Shown here: piece after piece, positions 10,079 through 19,969 of the stretch
Layout of the letters: each line of letters opens with the position of its first letter
How positions within the stretch are numbered: position 1 is the first letter of the stretch
Assembly: GCF_007747795.1 (NCBI RefSeq)
Contig: NZ_CP036275.1
Span: forward strand, 7,246,001-7,310,000
Direction: 5' to 3'
DNA length: 64,000 nt
From: Maioricimonas rarisocia
Lineage (GTDB): Bacteria; Planctomycetota; Planctomycetia; Planctomycetales; Planctomycetaceae
Position numbers and translations under genes: made by a program
Notes under the pieces: generated by a model
Database searches by the model: none
What the model saw: only the letters and a program-made list of their open reading frames with translations
What the model was told of the DNA's origin: nothing

Positions 10079-10919
10079 CATCCGCCGGCTCGTGCCGCTG
10101 CTGATTGCGGCGGCATGCCTGCTCGGTGTCCGTTCGCTGCCGGCCCAGGTCGCCAAGCCCATTGGCGCCCTGGAAGGGGTCGGTGTCGAAGAACATCTCA
10201 ATGCGGTACTGCCGCTCGACGCGCAGTTCACCAACGACACCGGGCGTGACATCCGCCTGCAGCAACTGTTCGATGGAGAGCGACCGGTCATCCTGTCGCT
10301 CAACTATTCCAACTGCCCGATGCTCTGCAGCCTGCAGCTCAACGGGCTGATCGAAGTCCTGCAGGAGGTGCAGCTGGACGTCGGCGACGACTTTCAGTTC
10401 GTCTCGGTCAGCATCGATCCGCTGGAATCGACCATTCGGGCCCGCGAAACGAAGCAGCGGTACATGAAGCAGTACGGTCGGCCCGGCACCGGTCATGGCT
10501 GGCACTTTCTGACCGGCCGCAAGGATGCCATCGACCGCGTCGCCGAGAGTGTCGGCTTCGGTTACGAATACGTCCCCGAACGTAAAGAGTATGCCCACGC
10601 CGCGGTCTTCATGATCTGCACGCCGGACGGGCGGCTCTCGCGCTACATCTACGGCGTACGATTTGATCCGCAGACCGTCCGGCTCTCACTGGTCGAGGCA
10701 GCGGACGGCAAGATCGGGACGACGCTCGATCAGGTGCTGCTGTACTGTTTTCACTACGACTCGACGGCCGGCAGCTATGCCGCCACTGCCGTCAGCATCA
10801 TGAAGGTCGGGGGCGGAGCGACCGTGTTCGCTTTGCTCGTCGGTCTCGCCCCGTGGTGGATCCGGCGACGCCGCTCCACCAGCGAGGATCCCTCCAGCCC
10901 ACAATACAGCCCGGCATGA
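10059..10919 (+). CDS. sco: SCO1/SenC-family copper chaperone for cytochrome c oxidase
   Basis: A 286-residue protein with an N-terminal signal/anchor (residues ~8–27), a thioredoxin-like SCO domain carrying the copper-binding CPMLC motif (CxxxC) within LSLNYSNCPMLCSLQ, and the distal His (EYAHAAVFMI). A C-terminal membrane helix near residues 245–270 is followed by basic residues. SCO proteins deliver copper or reduce thiols for assembly of the CuA centre of oxidase subunit II. That gene follows directly and overlaps by four bases (ATGA), so the two products are probably made together. The start lies inside the end of the preceding small gene. Confidence 0.92.
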   Translation: MRIPSTDIRRLVPLLIAAACLLGVRSLPAQVAKPIGALEGVGVEEHLNAVLPLDAQFTNDTGRDIRLQQLFDGERPVILSLNYSNCPMLCSLQLNGLIEVLQEVQLDVGDDFQFVSVSIDPLESTIRARETKQRYMKQYGRPGTGHGWHFLTGRKDAIDRVAESVGFGYEYVPERKEYAHAAVFMICTPDGRLSRYIYGVRFDPQTVRLSLVEAADGKIGTTLDQVLLYCFHYDSTAGSYAATAVSIMKVGGGATVFALLVGLAPWWIRRRRSTSEDPSSPQYSPA

Positions 10920-11908
10920 GTGTTTCATCCCTCGGAATCAGTCTGACAGGCCTGCTCGCCGCCGGTAACGACGGCACGATCGCGTTCCCGTCGCAGGGAT
11001 CGACGGTCGCGCCCGCGGTCGACTCGCTGTTCTACATCATCACCGCTATCAGCGCGTTCTTCTTCGTGCTGATCGTTGCCGTGATGATCTACTTCGTCGT
11101 GCGCTATCGCCGCCGCCCCGGCCACGATGTCGAGAAGAGCCCGTCACACAACACGGCCCTCGAGATCACCTGGTCGGTCATTCCCGGCCTGTTGCTGGTC
11201 TACATCTTCGCGCAGGGATTCCTGACCTTCCTCGACATGCGCAAGCCGCCTGAAGGGGCCTATGAGATCCAGGTTGTCGGACGCAAATGGAGCTGGGCCT
11301 TCCAGTATCCCAACGGCGTCGTCCAGAACGAACTGCACCTTCCGCTCGACCGCCCGGTCCGGCTGGTCATGTCGTCCGAAGACGTGATCCACAGTCTGTT
11401 CATCCCCGCCTTCCGCGTGAAGCAGGATCTCGTTCCGGGCCGGTACTCGAAGGTCTGGTTCCGCACGACAAAGCCGGGTGAGTACCGCCTGTACTGTGCC
11501 GAGTACTGCGGACAGCAGCACTCGACCATGGTCGCCGACGTCATCGTGCACGAGGCGGGCGAGTTCGAGCCGTGGCTGCAGGCGGAAGTGGACCGCATGA
11601 ACGACCTGCCGCCTGCCGAACTGGGTGAACTTCTCTACCAGCGACAGGGCTGCGTGCAGTGTCACGCGATCGATAACAACACGACCGGCAAGGTGGGCCC
11701 CTCGTTCCTGGGGACGTTCGGAACCGAGCAGCCGCTCGCCGACGGTCAGACGGTGACTGTCGACGAAAACTACATCCGGCAGTCGATCCTCGATCCGGTC
11801 TCGCAGGTTCGCGCCGGCTATCAGCCTGTCATGCCGACCTATCAGGGCCGGCTCAAGGACAGAGAGATCAACGCCCTGGTCGAGTTCATCAAGAGCCTCG
11901 GCCAGTAG
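10916..11908 (+). CDS. coxB: Cytochrome c oxidase subunit II with fused cytochrome c (caa3 type)
   Basis: A 330-residue protein. Two N-terminal membrane helices (residues ~35–62 and ~80–105) precede the cupredoxin domain. The CuA ligands are visible: the His in DVIHSLFIPAF and the CAEYCGQQHSTM motif (two Cys, Glu, His, Met). A C-terminal cytochrome c domain has the haem motif CVQCH and a distal Met region (YQPVMPTYQG), defining a caa3-type oxidase. The open frame extends to GTG 10853, but ATG 10916 overlaps the sco stop as ATGA and leaves a normal N-terminus. It receives electrons, probably straight from alternative complex III, and passes them to subunit I. Confidence 0.93.
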   Translation: MSVSSLGISLTGLLAAGNDGTIAFPSQGSTVAPAVDSLFYIITAISAFFFVLIVAVMIYFVVRYRRRPGHDVEKSPSHNTALEITWSVIPGLLLVYIFAQGFLTFLDMRKPPEGAYEIQVVGRKWSWAFQYPNGVVQNELHLPLDRPVRLVMSSEDVIHSLFIPAFRVKQDLVPGRYSKVWFRTTKPGEYRLYCAEYCGQQHSTMVADVIVHEAGEFEPWLQAEVDRMNDLPPAELGELLYQRQGCVQCHAIDNNTTGKVGPSFLGTFGTEQPLADGQTVTVDENYIRQSILDPVSQVRAGYQPVMPTYQGRLKDREINALVEFIKSLGQ

Positions 11909-12022
11909 AGACACCCTGAGATACCGACTTCAGTGACGCAGGCGGCCCGACCGCCCGCGAAACCGGCTTGAGGCAACGTCGCCGGGACAATGGACGTTGC
12001 TGAAAGGGAATGAGAACTTCTC

Positions 12023-13738
<1,716 letters not shown>

Positions 13739-13810
13739 CGCGGATCACCGGCCCATTCGCGTTCGTCACAGCCGTCCCGATATTCCAGTTCCAGACTGCC
13801 GCAGGTCACC

Positions 13811-14911
13811 GTGAGCACCACCACTGCACCATCATCCGAAGTCGCCCCGTCCGAGCATTCCGACGGCGGTCACGACGATCACGGTCACGATCCGTTCCTG
13901 GCGCACCACTTCGGTTCCGCCAAGCAGCAGTTCGATGCCGGCAAGTTCGGCATGTGGCTGTTTCTGGTGACCGAGATCCTGTTCTTCAGCGGGTTGTTCT
14001 GTGCCTATGCGGTGTACCGCAGCACGCATCCCGAAGCGTTCGCCAATGCGGACCAGTACCTCGACCCGATGCTGGGAGCCGCCAACACGGCGGTGCTGAT
14101 CTTCAGCAGTCTCACAATGGCCTGGGCCGTGCGTGCCGCTCAGCTCGGACAGAAGCAGCTTCTCGTCCGCCTGCTGACGATCACGCTCTCGTGCGCCAGC
14201 ATCTTCCTGGGTGTCAAAGCGGTCGAGTACAGCCATAAGTGGGATCTGGGGATCCTCTGGGCCTCGAACTTCAATCCGCAGGCGCACGCCGCGCACAGCC
14301 CGGCACTGCTCGTGCTGTCGATCCCGGCGATGATCACTGTCGTGGTGACGGCGATCCTGTTCGGTGTCGGCAAGTCCCGCAAAAGCGAGATCATGTCGAA
14401 GTTCTGGGGCTGCCTGCTGATCGCCGCCCTGGCGTACTTCGGCGGAGTCGGCTTGGGACTGACGGTTCCCGTCATTGAAGGGGCGATCACCGGTGAAGCG
14501 GCACACGCCTCAGCCGAAGCCGGTCACCACGCAGCCGAGGGTGCTCATCATGCTGCCGCAGCCGAAGAGGCCGTTGAGCACGCAGCGGGTCACGCGACCG
14601 AGCATGCCGCCGGCGACGCCGTGGCCACAACAGCCGCGAAATCCGGTTCTCTCGAAGCGGCCGCGATCGAGCAGGCTGCAATAGACAGGACCTACACGGG
14701 GATCTTCTTCAGCATCTATTACGTGATGACCGGCCTGCACGGCTTCCACATTCTGATCGGAATGGGCGTCATCGCGTGGCTGCTGTACCGATCGCTGTTG
14801 GGACACTTCGGCCCCCGCTACTTCGGCCCGGTCGACTTCGTGGGCCTGTACTGGCACCTGGTCGACCTGATCTGGATCTACCTGTTCCCCCTTCTGTACC
14901 TGATCGGCTGA
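13811..14911 (+). CDS. coxC: Cytochrome c oxidase subunit III with Ala/His-rich insertion
   Basis: A 366-residue protein, longer than the usual 200–290 residues of subunit III. The N-terminus is His/Asp-rich (HSDGGHDDHGHDP) and precedes the typical FGMWLFLVTEILFFSG helix. After five hydrophobic segments there is an inserted stretch at residues ~222–293 made mostly of Ala, His and Glu (EAAHASAEAGHHAAEG and similar), followed by the last two helices (FHILIGM, YWHLVDLIWIYLFPLLYL). The start is GTG. Subunit III stabilises the catalytic core and contributes to proton uptake. The insert looks like an extended, potentially metal-binding helix or flexible loop; its function is unknown. Confidence 0.92.
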   Translation: MSTTTAPSSEVAPSEHSDGGHDDHGHDPFLAHHFGSAKQQFDAGKFGMWLFLVTEILFFSGLFCAYAVYRSTHPEAFANADQYLDPMLGAANTAVLIFSSLTMAWAVRAAQLGQKQLLVRLLTITLSCASIFLGVKAVEYSHKWDLGILWASNFNPQAHAAHSPALLVLSIPAMITVVVTAILFGVGKSRKSEIMSKFWGCLLIAALAYFGGVGLGLTVPVIEGAITGEAAHASAEAGHHAAEGAHHAAAAEEAVEHAAGHATEHAAGDAVATTAAKSGSLEAAAIEQAAIDRTYTGIFFSIYYVMTGLHGFHILIGMGVIAWLLYRSLLGHFGPRYFGPVDFVGLYWHLVDLIWIYLFPLLYLIG

Positions 14912-15268
14912 GTGGAAGCGAAACAGACCATGGACTCCCACGACTCGCACGAAATCGCTCACGTGATGCCGCTGAAGGTCCTGTTCACGATCTTCGGGGC
15001 GTTGATCTTCTTCACGATCCTGACCGTCGCACTCGCCCAGCTCGATCTGGGACAGTACGAAATCATCGTCACGATGGTGATCGCCACGATCAAGGCGTCG
15101 CTGGTGGCCGTCTACTTCATGCACCTGCGGTACGACAATCCGTTCAATGCGGTCGTCTTCGTCTTTTCGCTGGTGTTCGTGGCACTGTTCCTCGGCTTCA
15201 CACTGGCCGATGTCGAACAGTACCAGCCGGACCTGATTCCGGTCGAAGATCCTGTCGCCGGATCCTGA
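14912..15268 (+). CDS. coxD: Cytochrome c oxidase subunit IV (prokaryotic type)
   Basis: A 118-residue protein with three hydrophobic helices (residues ~25–45, 52–75 and 82–105), matching the prokaryotic COX4 small subunit. It lies in the expected position after subunit III. The GTG at 14912 directly follows the coxC stop; ATG 14930 is an alternative six codons later. The MHLRYDNPFNAVVF region between helices two and three is typical of the family. It probably stabilises the oxidase. It is the last gene of the respiratory operon and is followed by a hairpin. Confidence 0.88.
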   Translation: MEAKQTMDSHDSHEIAHVMPLKVLFTIFGALIFFTILTVALAQLDLGQYEIIVTMVIATIKASLVAVYFMHLRYDNPFNAVVFVFSLVFVALFLGFTLADVEQYQPDLIPVEDPVAGS

Positions 15269-15284
15269 CCGGACTCTGCTGGAC

Positions 15285-15306
15285 GGCGGGTCCCGTTTGA
15301 CCCGCC
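15285..15306 (+). terminator. Stem-loop at the end of the respiratory operon
   Basis: GGCGGGTC (15285–15292), loop CCGTTT, GACCCGCC (15299–15306) form a perfect 8-bp stem 16 bases after the coxD stop. It lacks a U-tract, so it may be a 3'-end stabiliser or a factor-dependent stop. Confidence 0.5.
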
Positions 15307-15385
15307 CGGCGGAGTGGGACACAATCGAGTCATCCCGTCGCTCTGGCGACGACCGACCCGATTCCTCAAGCCCCCCTTCGCCGCC

Positions 15386-17182
15386 ATGTTCACGCCGCAC
15401 CGGGATTTCTGCGCCCTTCCGCTCCGCTTCGCCGCGACGCTGCTCGTCCCCCTGCTCGCGTGGCTCTCGTGTCACGCCTCGGCTGTCGCTGCCGATCGTC
15501 CCAACATCGTCGTCATCCTCACCGACGACCAGGGCTGGGGGGACCTGAGCCTCAACGGCAACACGAATCTGAGTACGCCGCACATCGACTCGCTCGCTCG
15601 CGACGGCGCGCAGTTCGACCGCTTCTTCGTCTGCCCGGTCTGTTCTCCCACCCGGGCCGAGTTCCTCACCGGGCGTTATCACCCGCGCTCCGGCGTCTAC
15701 AGCACGTCGGCCGGCGGCGAACGGATGGACCTCGACGAAACCACGATCGGCGACACGTTCAAGGCGGCCGGGTACAGGACAGCCGCGTTCGGCAAATGGC
15801 ACAACGGGATGCAGTACCCGTACCATCCCAACGGCCGGGGCTTTGACGAGTTCTATGGCTTCTGCTCGGGCCATTGGGGGAACTACTTCAGCCCGCAGCT
15901 CGAGCACAACGGCGAGCTGGTCAAGGGGACCGGCTACATCATCGATGACCTCACGACGCGGGCCATGGAGTTCATCGAAGAAAACCGCGAGAAGCCGTTC
16001 TTCGTCTATCTGCCGTACAACACGCCCCACTCGCCGATGCAGGTTCCCGAGCACTGGTGGCGGAAGTTCAAGGACCACCCGCTGCCGATGCGGAACCGGG
16101 CTGCCAGCCGCGAGAACGTCGACCACACCCGTGCCGCCCTGGCGATGTGTGAGAACATCGACTGGAACGTCGGCCGGCTGCTCGCCAAGCTCACGCACCT
16201 CGACCTCGACGAGGAAACGATCGTCGTCTACTTCTGCGACAACGGGCCCAACGGCTTTCGCTGGAACGGCGAAATGAAGGGCCGCAAAGGCTCGACCGAC
16301 GAGGGAGGCGTTCGTTCACCGATGCTGATCCGCTGGCCGGGGCACATTCCCGCCGGCAGCACCGTCACGCAGATCGGGGCCGCGATTGACCTGCTTCCCA
16401 CCCTGGCAGACATGGCCGGCATCGAGCACGTCGGCGAGAAACCGCTCGATGGCATCTCTCTTGCCAGCTACCTGACCGGCGAAACAACTGAGCACAACGA
16501 CCGGAAGATCTTCTCGCACTGGCGGGGCCGGGTGAGCGTGCGCACCCAGCAGTACCGGCTCGACAACAATGGCAAGCTGTTCGATCTGACGGCTGATCCC
16601 CGGCAGGACCACGACGTTTCCGCCGAGCACCCGGAAGTCGCCACCGAACTGCGGAAGGCCGTCAACCAGTGGAAGGCAGAGATGCTGCCACTGCTCGAGT
16701 CCGACGAGCGGCCGTTCGTCATCGGACATCCCGACTTCGCGAACACGCAGATTCCGGCCCGCGACGGCACGGCGCACGGCAACATCGAACGGTCCAACCG
16801 GTTCCCGAACTGCTCGTACTTCACCAACTGGACGAGCGAGAAGGACCGCATCACTTGGGACGTAACCGTGGCGGCCCCCGGCAAGTTCGAGGCAGAGATC
16901 TGGTACACCTGCCCGAAGGCGGACGTCGGATCGACCATCGAGCTGTCGCTCGGCAAGCAGAAGATTACCGGAAAGATCGAGCAGCCGCACGATCCCCCGC
17001 TGATCGGTGCCGCCCAGGATCGCGTCGAGCGACAGGAGTCATATGTGAAGTACTTCCGGCCGCTGAATCTGGGGCGGATCACGCTGCCGGCCGGCGCCGG
17101 CGAGCTGACGCTGCAGGCGACCGATATCCCCGGCAGCCAGGTGATGGACTTCCGTCTGCTGATGCTGCGGCGGGTGGAGTAG
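15386..17182 (+). CDS. Exported arylsulfatase-type sulfatase
   Basis: A 598-residue protein with an N-terminal signal peptide (residues ~10–37, ending around ASAVAA) and an alkaline-phosphatase-superfamily sulfatase domain. The metal site is in [12 protein letters not shown] and the formylglycine-forming motif is [14 protein letters not shown]-terminal β-rich extension of about 130 residues follows the catalytic domain. Substrates are probably sulfated polysaccharides or glycosides met by marine planctomycetes; the exact ester cannot be told. The frame extends to ATG 15314, but 15386 gives a proper signal peptide. It activates only if an anaerobic or FGE-type maturase exists elsewhere in the genome. 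Confidence 0.9.
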   Translation: MFTPHRDFCALPLRFAATLLVPLLAWLSCHASAVAADRPNIVVILTDDQGWGDLSLNGNTNLSTPHIDSLARDGAQFDRFFVCPVCSPTRAEFLTGRYHPRSGVYSTSAGGERMDLDETTIGDTFKAAGYRTAAFGKWHNGMQYPYHPNGRGFDEFYGFCSGHWGNYFSPQLEHNGELVKGTGYIIDDLTTRAMEFIEENREKPFFVYLPYNTPHSPMQVPEHWWRKFKDHPLPMRNRAASRENVDHTRAALAMCENIDWNVGRLLAKLTHLDLDEETIVVYFCDNGPNGFRWNGEMKGRKGSTDEGGVRSPMLIRWPGHIPAGSTVTQIGAAIDLLPTLADMAGIEHVGEKPLDGISLASYLTGETTEHNDRKIFSHWRGRVSVRTQQYRLDNNGKLFDLTADPRQDHDVSAEHPEVATELRKAVNQWKAEMLPLLESDERPFVIGHPDFANTQIPARDGTAHGNIERSNRFPNCSYFTNWTSEKDRITWDVTVAAPGKFEAEIWYTCPKADVGSTIELSLGKQKITGKIEQPHDPPLIGAAQDRVERQESYVKYFRPLNLGRITLPAGAGELTLQATDIPGSQVMDFRLLMLRRVE

Positions 17183-17532
17183 GGAGGTGTGAGGGGTAGG
17201 GCAGGTTCCAACCGGCCGGTGCGATGTGGATTCCTCGGCCGGCAATAGCCGGCCCTCCGTGGCTGAGACGTGAGGCGCGAGGCTTGAGTTGCAGCAGGCT
17301 GGTTCTCGGGTCGTGATCGAAGTGATACGAGCCGCGACCGTGAGGGACTGAAAGGCCAACCACGGAGACACAGCGACACGGAGGAAACACGGGTGGCCGT
17401 GGCTGGAGCGAGCAACGCGAGCGAAGCCACGGAGCAGAGACCTGCCAGGTAGGGTGCTGTCGCCGCAGGCGACGCACCACTCGCACGTCGCTCACGTGTG
17501 CAAGGGACTGGTGCGAAGTGCATTCCCCGGCC
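17183..17532. repeat. Intergenic repeat island left of the IS element
   Basis: I see no gene here. It holds dispersed repeat modules shared with other gaps: the palindrome GGCCGGCAATAGCCGGCC (17237–17254), a GAGCCGCGACCGTGAGGGA block (17329–17347), a CCACGGAGACACAG block (from ~17361), and a CGCCGCAGGCGACGCACCAC block (17461–17480). A ~30-bp segment ending at the palindrome is repeated at 17511–17540. Confidence 0.75.
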
Positions 17533-17542
17533 GGCAATAGCC
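17533..17542. repeat. Left 10-bp target-site duplication of the IS4-family element
   Basis: GGCAATAGCC directly precedes the left terminal repeat and is repeated exactly at 19111–19120. Confidence 0.85.
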
Positions 17543-17576
17543 CAATGGCACTAAGTTTGTATTGACATGGAAGAGT

Positions 17577-17625
17577 GCCTCCTGACACAAGTCGTTTGTG
17601 CAAAACGGTATTCGTGTCAGGAGGC
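17577..17625 (+). promoter_or_regulatory. Hairpin that buries the transposase ribosome-binding site
   Basis: GCCTCCTGACAC (17577–17588) is the exact complement of GTGTCAGGAGGC (17614–17625), separated by 25 bases. The right arm contains AGGAGG (17619–17624), 8 bases before ATG 17633. An RNA started upstream would fold and hide the ribosome-binding site. Confidence 0.65.
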
Positions 17626-17632
17626 CTCAAAG

Positions 17633-19102
17633 ATGCTCACGGATGAGCCAAGGTATGATGTCTGGGAACAGATTCGTCAACAGGACCTCAAAGCGTTTGC
17701 CCGGCTACTGCCTGAGTCGCTCGTCGTTCAGGCCGCCGAGCGGGCGGATGTCAGGATCGTTCGCTCGGCATTGGCAATTCCCAACCTGGTCTGGCTGGGA
17801 GTGCTCTCGGCACTGCATTCGACAAAGAGCTTTGCCCGGATTCTCACGCTGACCGCCCAGATGTTGGACCTGTCGGCCAATGGCTTGCCCGAAGCGGTTG
17901 CACGATCCCGCCGCAACGCGGCACGACGCAAACCGAAGGCATCGAAACACAGTCCGCGGGGAAAAGATCCTGCGACGGTGACTGAAGAAGCCTTCACCCA
18001 GGCCCGCCGACGCATGCCGGTCGCTGTCTGGTTCGTCCTCATCGAACTGCTCACGGCCCGGTTCGAGGAACAGCACCAGGACCTGATCCGCTGGAAGCGG
18101 TTTCGTTTGCTGGCGCTGGACGGGACCACCATTCGGCTGCCGCAACACAATCGTCTGGCCGAGCACTTCGGCACCAGCAGCAACGGCCGGTATCGTGTCG
18201 CGCAGGCCCGTATGGTCATGTTGCAGTTGCCTCTGGTCCGTCTGCCCTGGCGGTACGAACTGGGACCGGTCGACGAAGGCGAACGCACCGTGGCCGCCCG
18301 ATTGCTGAAGCAGGTACGGCGTAACGATCTGGTGCTGATGGATCAGGGGTTCTGGAGCTACGGGTTGTTCCATCAGATTCAGGCAGCGCGGGGCTACTTT
18401 GCGATTCGACAGTATCCGGGTGTTCGCATGAAGACGCTGCGGCGGCTGGGCCCCAGGGATCGCATTGTGCGCTGGAAAACTCCCTCCGGACCACGTTGGC
18501 GCAATGCAAATCTTCCCGAGTCGATCACGCTGCGCGTCATCAACTACCAGATCAAAGGCTTTCCCCCCAGTGCGGTGGTGACCAATGTGCTGGGACCGAA
18601 GCGCATCAGTCGCGAAGACTGGATCCGGATGGCGACAGAAGCCGAACCGGGACATCCACTGGATCCCGCGGTGCGCAAAGGCATCGGGTTGTATCATCGT
18701 CGCTGGGAGATCGAAACGACGTTTCAGGAACTGAAAGTCTACCAGGGGCTGGAACGGACCCTGCGGAGTCATTCGCCGGAATCAGTGCAGTACGAGGTGG
18801 CCGGCCACGTGGTGCTGTACCTGCTGGTTCGCTGGTTAATGGTCGAAGCCGCGCAGCGGTCCACCGGCGACGGAGACCCGTTGGGGGTGAGCTTCAAGCA
18901 CGCCCTGGAAGAACTGGTGACGGCTTGGCCGCTGTTGCTGACATCCACCTCAACGGAGGTGAACCGTCGCGTGCTTCCCAAGCTGCTGGCAGCTATTGCA
19001 TCTCACGAAGTCCAGTGGCGTCCCGGCCGAACATTCGCCAGAAAGACAAGCAGTGCAAGCAAGAAGCGCCGACGAAAGAAGAGCGCACGCCAACAAACTT
19101 AG
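17633..19102 (+). CDS. IS4-family transposase (DDE)
   Basis: A 489-residue DDE transposase. The catalytic residues are visible: first Asp in LLALDGTTIRLP, second Asp in LVLMDQGFW, and Glu in YHRRWEIETTFQELK. The last fits the IS4 signature Y-x2-R-x3-E-x6-K exactly. An N-terminal domain (residues ~1–120) is probably the end-binding part, and the C-terminus is strongly basic. ATG 17633 is chosen because AGGAGG lies 8 bases upstream; an in-frame ATG at 17567 lacks such a site. No frameshift or stop interrupts it. Expression is probably limited by the hairpin over its ribosome-binding site. Confidence 0.9.
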   Translation: MLTDEPRYDVWEQIRQQDLKAFARLLPESLVVQAAERADVRIVRSALAIPNLVWLGVLSALHSTKSFARILTLTAQMLDLSANGLPEAVARSRRNAARRKPKASKHSPRGKDPATVTEEAFTQARRRMPVAVWFVLIELLTARFEEQHQDLIRWKRFRLLALDGTTIRLPQHNRLAEHFGTSSNGRYRVAQARMVMLQLPLVRLPWRYELGPVDEGERTVAARLLKQVRRNDLVLMDQGFWSYGLFHQIQAARGYFAIRQYPGVRMKTLRRLGPRDRIVRWKTPSGPRWRNANLPESITLRVINYQIKGFPPSAVVTNVLGPKRISREDWIRMATEAEPGHPLDPAVRKGIGLYHRRWEIETTFQELKVYQGLERTLRSHSPESVQYEVAGHVVLYLLVRWLMVEAAQRSTGDGDPLGVSFKHALEELVTAWPLLLTSTSTEVNRRVLPKLLAAIASHEVQWRPGRTFARKTSSASKKRRRKKSARQQT

Positions 19103-19110
19103 TGCCATTG

Positions 19111-19120
19111 GGCAATAGCC
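19111..19120. repeat. Right 10-bp target-site duplication
   Basis: GGCAATAGCC follows the right terminal repeat and matches 17533–17542. Confidence 0.85.
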
Positions 19121-19969
19121 GGCCCTACGGCTGGAGGCTCGTACCGGCAACTGGTTCTCGATCGTAATTGAGGCAGTACGAGCCGCGACCGTGAGGGAGC
19201 GGAAAGGCCAACCACAGAGACACGGAGGAATCTGCAGAGAAGGGCTGACATCTGGGTGCCACGGCTCTGCGAGCCGTGCGAACTCCGGGTAAGGCATCCA
19301 TCCCGCAAAGCCAGGTGGGGCAGACATTCCTGTCTGCCTTTTCGTTGTGACAACGGCCGCCGGCATGTTTCTCTGTGAGACGATCGTGGCTTGCGAGGCC
19401 GCACACGACTTCCTGTGGCTGCGCCACCCAGACACATCCTGTGTCTGGGCCACTCGCCAACCACGGAGACACAGAGACACGGAGGAATGCTGTAGGGTGC
19501 CGTCGCCGCAGGCGACGCACCACTCGCACGTTGGTCGCGTGTGACATGCGATCGGTGCGAAACCACCGGGAAACACAGGCGAGCCCGACGTGACAAGCGG
19601 ACACTGAATGAGCTGCCTCCTGTGGCTGCGCCACCCAGACACATTCTGTGTCTGGGCCACCCGCCTGTTTCGCAGGAGGCACGCAAACACAGAGAAAGCC
19701 CCGGCGAGCCCGGAGCGTGAGCTCCGGGGTTGGAACGCCGCCGACGTCCAACGTGAAACGTATGGATCGAGCTGAGCAGGGACAGTTCCGACCGGCCGCA
19801 TCACTAGTATGTTCACCGGCCGGCGAGAGCCGGTCCTTCCCGGCTGGGGGCTCGCCTTCGGCTCGACCACCAGCCACCCGGTCCCTCAAGCCGTGCGCTT
19901 GAGCCTCAACCGCTACTCGCCACGCCCGTCACTTCGCTGCGCTTCGTTCCAGGACGTGCCACCCGGCGG
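19121..19969. repeat. Intergenic repeat island, no gene seen
   Basis: About 850 bases of mosaic repeats. Two near-identical double hairpins lie at 19414–19456 and 19621–19663; the core is CCCAGACACA–3 nt–TGTGTCTGGG. Others are a GAGCCGCGACCGTGAGGGA block (from ~19181), a CCAGGTGGGGCAGACATTCC block (from ~19313), an ACCACGGAGACACAGAGACA block (from ~19460), a CGCCGCAGGCGACGCACCAC block (~19504–19523), a GCGAGCCCGG–GTGAGC hairpin (~19702–19729) and a CCACGCCCGTCACTTCGCTG block (~19920–19939). The short open frames are low-complexity by-products of these repeats. Confidence 0.75.

Larger units (their letters stand above)
17543..19110. mobile_element. Complete IS4-family insertion sequence, 1,568 bp
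   Basis: The element is bounded by perfect 18-bp terminal inverted repeats, CAATGGCACTAAGTTTGT at 17543–17560 and its complement at 19093–19110. It is flanked by the 10-bp duplication GGCAATAGCC. One transposase fills the interior, and its stop codon lies inside the right repeat. Removing the element and one duplication restores a repeat palindrome that also exists intact at 17237–17254. The intact ends and open frame suggest recent and perhaps still active transposition. It differs from IS families with short 4–8 bp duplications; a 10-bp duplication fits IS4 relatives. Confidence 0.9.

Noticed and set aside
14510-16198. 562-codon minus-strand frame across coxC, coxD and the sulfatase
   Set aside because: It crosses three well-supported genes in the opposite sense and has no recognisable motifs.
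17567-17632. Upstream ATG for the transposase
   Set aside because: It lies before the hairpin and lacks a ribosome-binding site, whereas ATG 17633 has AGGAGG at ideal distance.
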